Below, one piece after another: positions 61,973-64,000 of a stretch of 64,000 bases of DNA. The DNA lies in NCBI RefSeq assembly GCF_000384215.1, contig NZ_KB913032.1, positions 8,331,605 to 8,395,604 on the forward strand, written 5' to 3'. The position numbers and the translations under genes are program-made. The DNA is from Amycolatopsis alba DSM 44262 (GTDB taxonomy: Bacteria; Actinomycetota; Actinomycetes; Mycobacteriales; Pseudonocardiaceae). The notes under the pieces were generated by a model. The model saw only the letters and a list, made by a program, of their open reading frames with translations. It was not told the DNA's origin and did not search any database. Position 1 is the stretch's first letter. Each line of letters starts with the position of its first letter.

Positions 61973-62893
61973 ATGACCCGAAACGACGAATTCGCCGAGG
62001 CGTTGCGGACCGGACCGTTCTGCCGCGCGTTGTCGATGGCGGCGCAGGCCCGCGGCCTCAGCCTCCGGCAACTGCACTACCGCCTCCAGGCCAGGGGCGC
62101 CTCGGTGAGCGCGATGACGCTGAGCCACTGGCAGAGCGGCCGAAGCGTGCCGGAACGGGAGGAATCCCTTCGGGCGGTGGAAATCCTGGAAGAGGTGCTC
62201 GCGGTGCAGGCGGGCTCCCTGCGGCGGCTGGTCGGTTCCCGGCGGCCGCGGGGTCGCGGCGTGCCTTCCGCGCTACCGCTCCAACGCCGGCATCGGGCAT
62301 GGGGGCATCCGGCTTTTCTGCCGCCGCTGCTCGAAGAATTCCGGGACAGCCTGACGAACCCGGTCCGCAAGATCGAGCTGCACGAGACGTTCCATGTGCG
62401 GCCGGACCGCTACACCGGCCGCCTCGTGGTGCGGGAACTCATCGAGGCCAGGCAGGACCGGACGAACACGATGATCTTCGCGGCCAGGAGTAAACCGGGC
62501 GTTCCGCCGCCGCTGGTCGCCGAGGGCAGCGGGTGTCGCCCCGGCACAGTGCTCACTCTCGAAGAAGAGGGGTTCTCACTGACGGAATTGGTGCTGGACA
62601 AGACCTTGCGGCGCGGCGAACGGCTGGCCATCGGCTTCGTCCAGGAGTACCCGAGGCCGATCGTCGCCGAGAATCACCACCGCAGGATCGCGGAAGCCGT
62701 GGGTCGCTACCACGCCGAGGTCGTCTTCTCCCCTGCAGCGGTGCCTGTCGCGTGCCGGACGTGGCGGATCCGGACACCCGAAAACCGGACCACCGGATGG
62801 GTCACCGTACGCCCCGACGACGGGCACACCATCCGCGTTTCGCGACGGAACGCGGCCCCCGGAACCCATGGTCTGCACTGGACCTGGGAATAG
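61973..62893 (+). CDS. HTH regulator-like protein
   Basis: A 306-residue protein. The first 85 residues are a Cro/CI-type HTH (LSLRQLHYRLQARGASVSAMTLSHWQSGRSVP, split by the turn). The C-terminal 200 residues have no known domain that I can name. ATG 61973 has GAGGTGA upstream. It stands alone, 80 bp after the Tat-protein gene, with no evident partner. Confidence 0.75.
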   Translation: MTRNDEFAEALRTGPFCRALSMAAQARGLSLRQLHYRLQARGASVSAMTLSHWQSGRSVPEREESLRAVEILEEVLAVQAGSLRRLVGSRRPRGRGVPSALPLQRRHRAWGHPAFLPPLLEEFRDSLTNPVRKIELHETFHVRPDRYTGRLVVRELIEARQDRTNTMIFAARSKPGVPPPLVAEGSGCRPGTVLTLEEEGFSLTELVLDKTLRRGERLAIGFVQEYPRPIVAENHHRRIAEAVGRYHAEVVFSPAAVPVACRTWRIRTPENRTTGWVTVRPDDGHTIRVSRRNAAPGTHGLHWTWE

Positions 62894-63008
62894 CGTTTCT
62901 CTGTTTACGGATTCTTTCGCCGGAGGTTTCCCACGCGGAGCCGTCTCGTTATGTTCGAGACGCACAGTTCCCGCAGCACAGGGAAAACGCGACGAAAGAA
63001 GGTCCACA

Positions 63009-63566
63009 GTGAACAGCAGAGGCACCCGCGTCCTGGCCGCCGCCGCCCTCGCCTGCGCGGTGTTCGGTTTCGTGACTCCGCAGGCTTCCGCGAGCTCGGT
63101 ACCGAGCTACCAGACCTGGCTGTCCGATGTGCACACGGCGATGCAGGGCGGCACGGCGTACCTCGACCAGCGGATCGCCAAGGGCGGCACGAAACTGGCC
63201 GTCGTCACCGACATCGACAACACCGCGCTCGAGACCTACTACCACGCCGGCAAGCCGACCGAGGACGTGCTGGCGTTCATCAAGCACGCCAAGTCGAAGG
63301 GTGTCTCGGTGCTGGTGGCCAGTTACCGCAGCAGCGCGAGCAGCGCGAAGGAAGCGCTCACCGACGCCGGCTACCCGGTGGACCGCGTCTGCGTGCGCAA
63401 GAGCTCGGAGTCGCACGCGACCGACACGAAACAGCGCTGCCGCAAGGAGTACGCCGCCGCCGGGTACACCATCATCGCCAACGTCGGGAACCGTCCCGGT
63501 GACTTCACCGGCGGCAACTACGAAAAGGGCTTCAAGCTGCCCGATTACAACGAGCAGCTCTCCTAG
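63009..63566 (+). CDS. secreted HAD-family acid phosphatase
   Basis: A 185-residue protein with a signal peptide (residues 1-29, cut likely after ASA) and the HAD motif I DIDNTALE near residue 69, the class IIIB acid phosphatase pattern; VLVASYRSS matches motif II and NVGNRPGDF motif IV. GTG 63009 is preceded by AGAAGG. It is likely an extracellular phosphatase. It converges with the ABC gene, with a 4-bp overlap of the stop codons. Confidence 0.85.
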   Translation: MNSRGTRVLAAAALACAVFGFVTPQASASSVPSYQTWLSDVHTAMQGGTAYLDQRIAKGGTKLAVVTDIDNTALETYYHAGKPTEDVLAFIKHAKSKGVSVLVASYRSSASSAKEALTDAGYPVDRVCVRKSSESHATDTKQRCRKEYAAAGYTIIANVGNRPGDFTGGNYEKGFKLPDYNEQLS

Positions 63567-64000
63567 GTCGCCGTGGCCGCGGTGACGAAATGCGGGCGGC
63601 CGGTGATCGGATGCGGCACGATCGCGCTGCGCACCCCGAACACCGCGGCCACGCGATCGGGTTCCAGCACGTCCGCGGGGAGTCCGGCGGACAGCACCCG
63701 GCCCGCTTGAAGCAGCACCAGGTGATCGCAGTAGGTCGTGGCGTGGTCGAGGTCGTGCAGGGCGACCACCGTGGTCAAGCCGAGCTCGCGGACGAGATCG
63801 AGCAGGCCGAGCTGGGCGCCGATGTCGAGATGGTTGGTCGGTTCGTCCAGCAGCAGGACCGGGGTCTTCTGCGCGAGCGCCCGCGCCACGAGGACCCGTT
63901 GCCGCTCCCCGCCGGAAAGCCGGGTGAAGACCCGGCGGGCGGCCCAGGCCATCCCCACCCGGTCGAGCGCGTCGAGCACGATGTCGCGATCGCCCGCGTT
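63563..64000 (-). CDS. ABC transporter ATP-binding protein, truncated at window edge
   Basis: The frame is open to the right edge, so about 145 C-terminal residues are seen. FTRLSGGERQRVLVARALAQ is the ABC signature, VLLLDEPTNHLD the Walker B with D-loop, and VVALHDLDHA the switch His. The pattern is that of FecE/BtuD-type iron-siderophore or cobalamin importers. Further context lies outside the window. Confidence 0.88.
   Translation of the reverse strand, partial: NAGDRDIVLDALDRVGMAWAARRVFTRLSGGERQRVLVARALAQKTPVLLLDEPTNHLDIGAQLGLLDLVRELGLTTVVALHDLDHATTYCDHLVLLQAGRVLSAGLPADVLEPDRVAAVFGVRSAIVPHPITGRPHFVTAATAT

Noticed and set aside
1..64000. CRISPR arrays, tRNA or rRNA genes, insertion sequences
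   Set aside because: I looked for repeated spacers, cloverleaf-like ends and transposase signatures and saw none.

Overview
The window is about 70% GC DNA with GTG starts, frequent four-base start/stop overlaps, F420-type enzymes and ImmA/MAB_1171c-type genes. This points to a filamentous actinomycete, most likely Pseudonocardiaceae such as Amycolatopsis (inference; no rRNA or marker gene is present). Its centre, about 3.4-44.5 kb, reads as one biosynthetic gene cluster (BGC) for a glycosylated small molecule. I do not recognise the product.

Layout. 1-3.4 kb: the 3' end of a large LamG-domain protein and a DoxX-like remnant. 3.5-10.2 kb: an operon of alpha-oxoamine synthase, epimerase/hydrolase-like fusion, PEP-synthase-like protein, class III aminotransferase and acyl carrier protein (module A). 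10.4-18.7 kb: a near-complete vancosamine-type sugar set (2,3-dehydratase, 3-aminotransferase, C-methyltransferase, 5-epimerase, 4-ketoreductase) with an EryCIII/DesVII-like glycosyltransferase and a P450-like protein that has lost its heme cysteine (EryCII/DesVIII-like partner) (module B). 18.8-21.0 kb: an acyl-CoA-dehydrogenase-like flavoprotein and a saccharopine-dehydrogenase-like protein. 21.1-30.6 kb: a six-gene coupled operon (EPSP-synthase/acyl-CoA-ligase fusion, acyl-CoA dehydrogenase, ChcA-like reductase, dienoyl-CoA-reductase-like flavoprotein, class II DAHP synthase, ketosynthase), which fits shikimate-derived cyclohexane- or cyclohexenecarboxyl-CoA (module C). 30.9-37.3 kb: amino-acid dehydrogenase, BtaA-like 3-amino-3-carboxypropyl transferase, P450, KstD-like flavoprotein, F420 enzyme (module D). 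37.3-43.3 kb: a SARP-led operon with PPOX-like protein, thioesterase, TrpB2-like enzyme and aldehyde dehydrogenase (module E). 43.4-44.5 kb: a StrR-like ParB-fold regulator.

Model (inference): module C makes an alicyclic acyl-CoA, which the ketosynthase, ACP and oxoamine synthase turn into an amino-ketone. Modules D and E supply or oxidise an unusual amino-acid-derived part, and module B adds an amino sugar. No modular PKS or NRPS and no transporter is visible. StrR-type operators, one in the sugar genes and one inside the regulator gene, plus TTA codons in both regulators, outline the control circuit.

45-64 kb is ordinary or accessory chromosome: an XRE/ImmA/MAB_1171c trio, a few metabolic genes, a LysR regulator, a DUF262 gene pair that appears to have cut into an SRPBCC gene (possible phage-defence island), an aldo/keto reductase, a ROK/MFS catabolic operon with a cytokinin-dehydrogenase-like flavoenzyme, a Tat-exported propeller-like protein, a regulator, a secreted HAD phosphatase and a truncated ABC ATPase. 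I saw no tRNA, rRNA, CRISPR array or insertion sequence.
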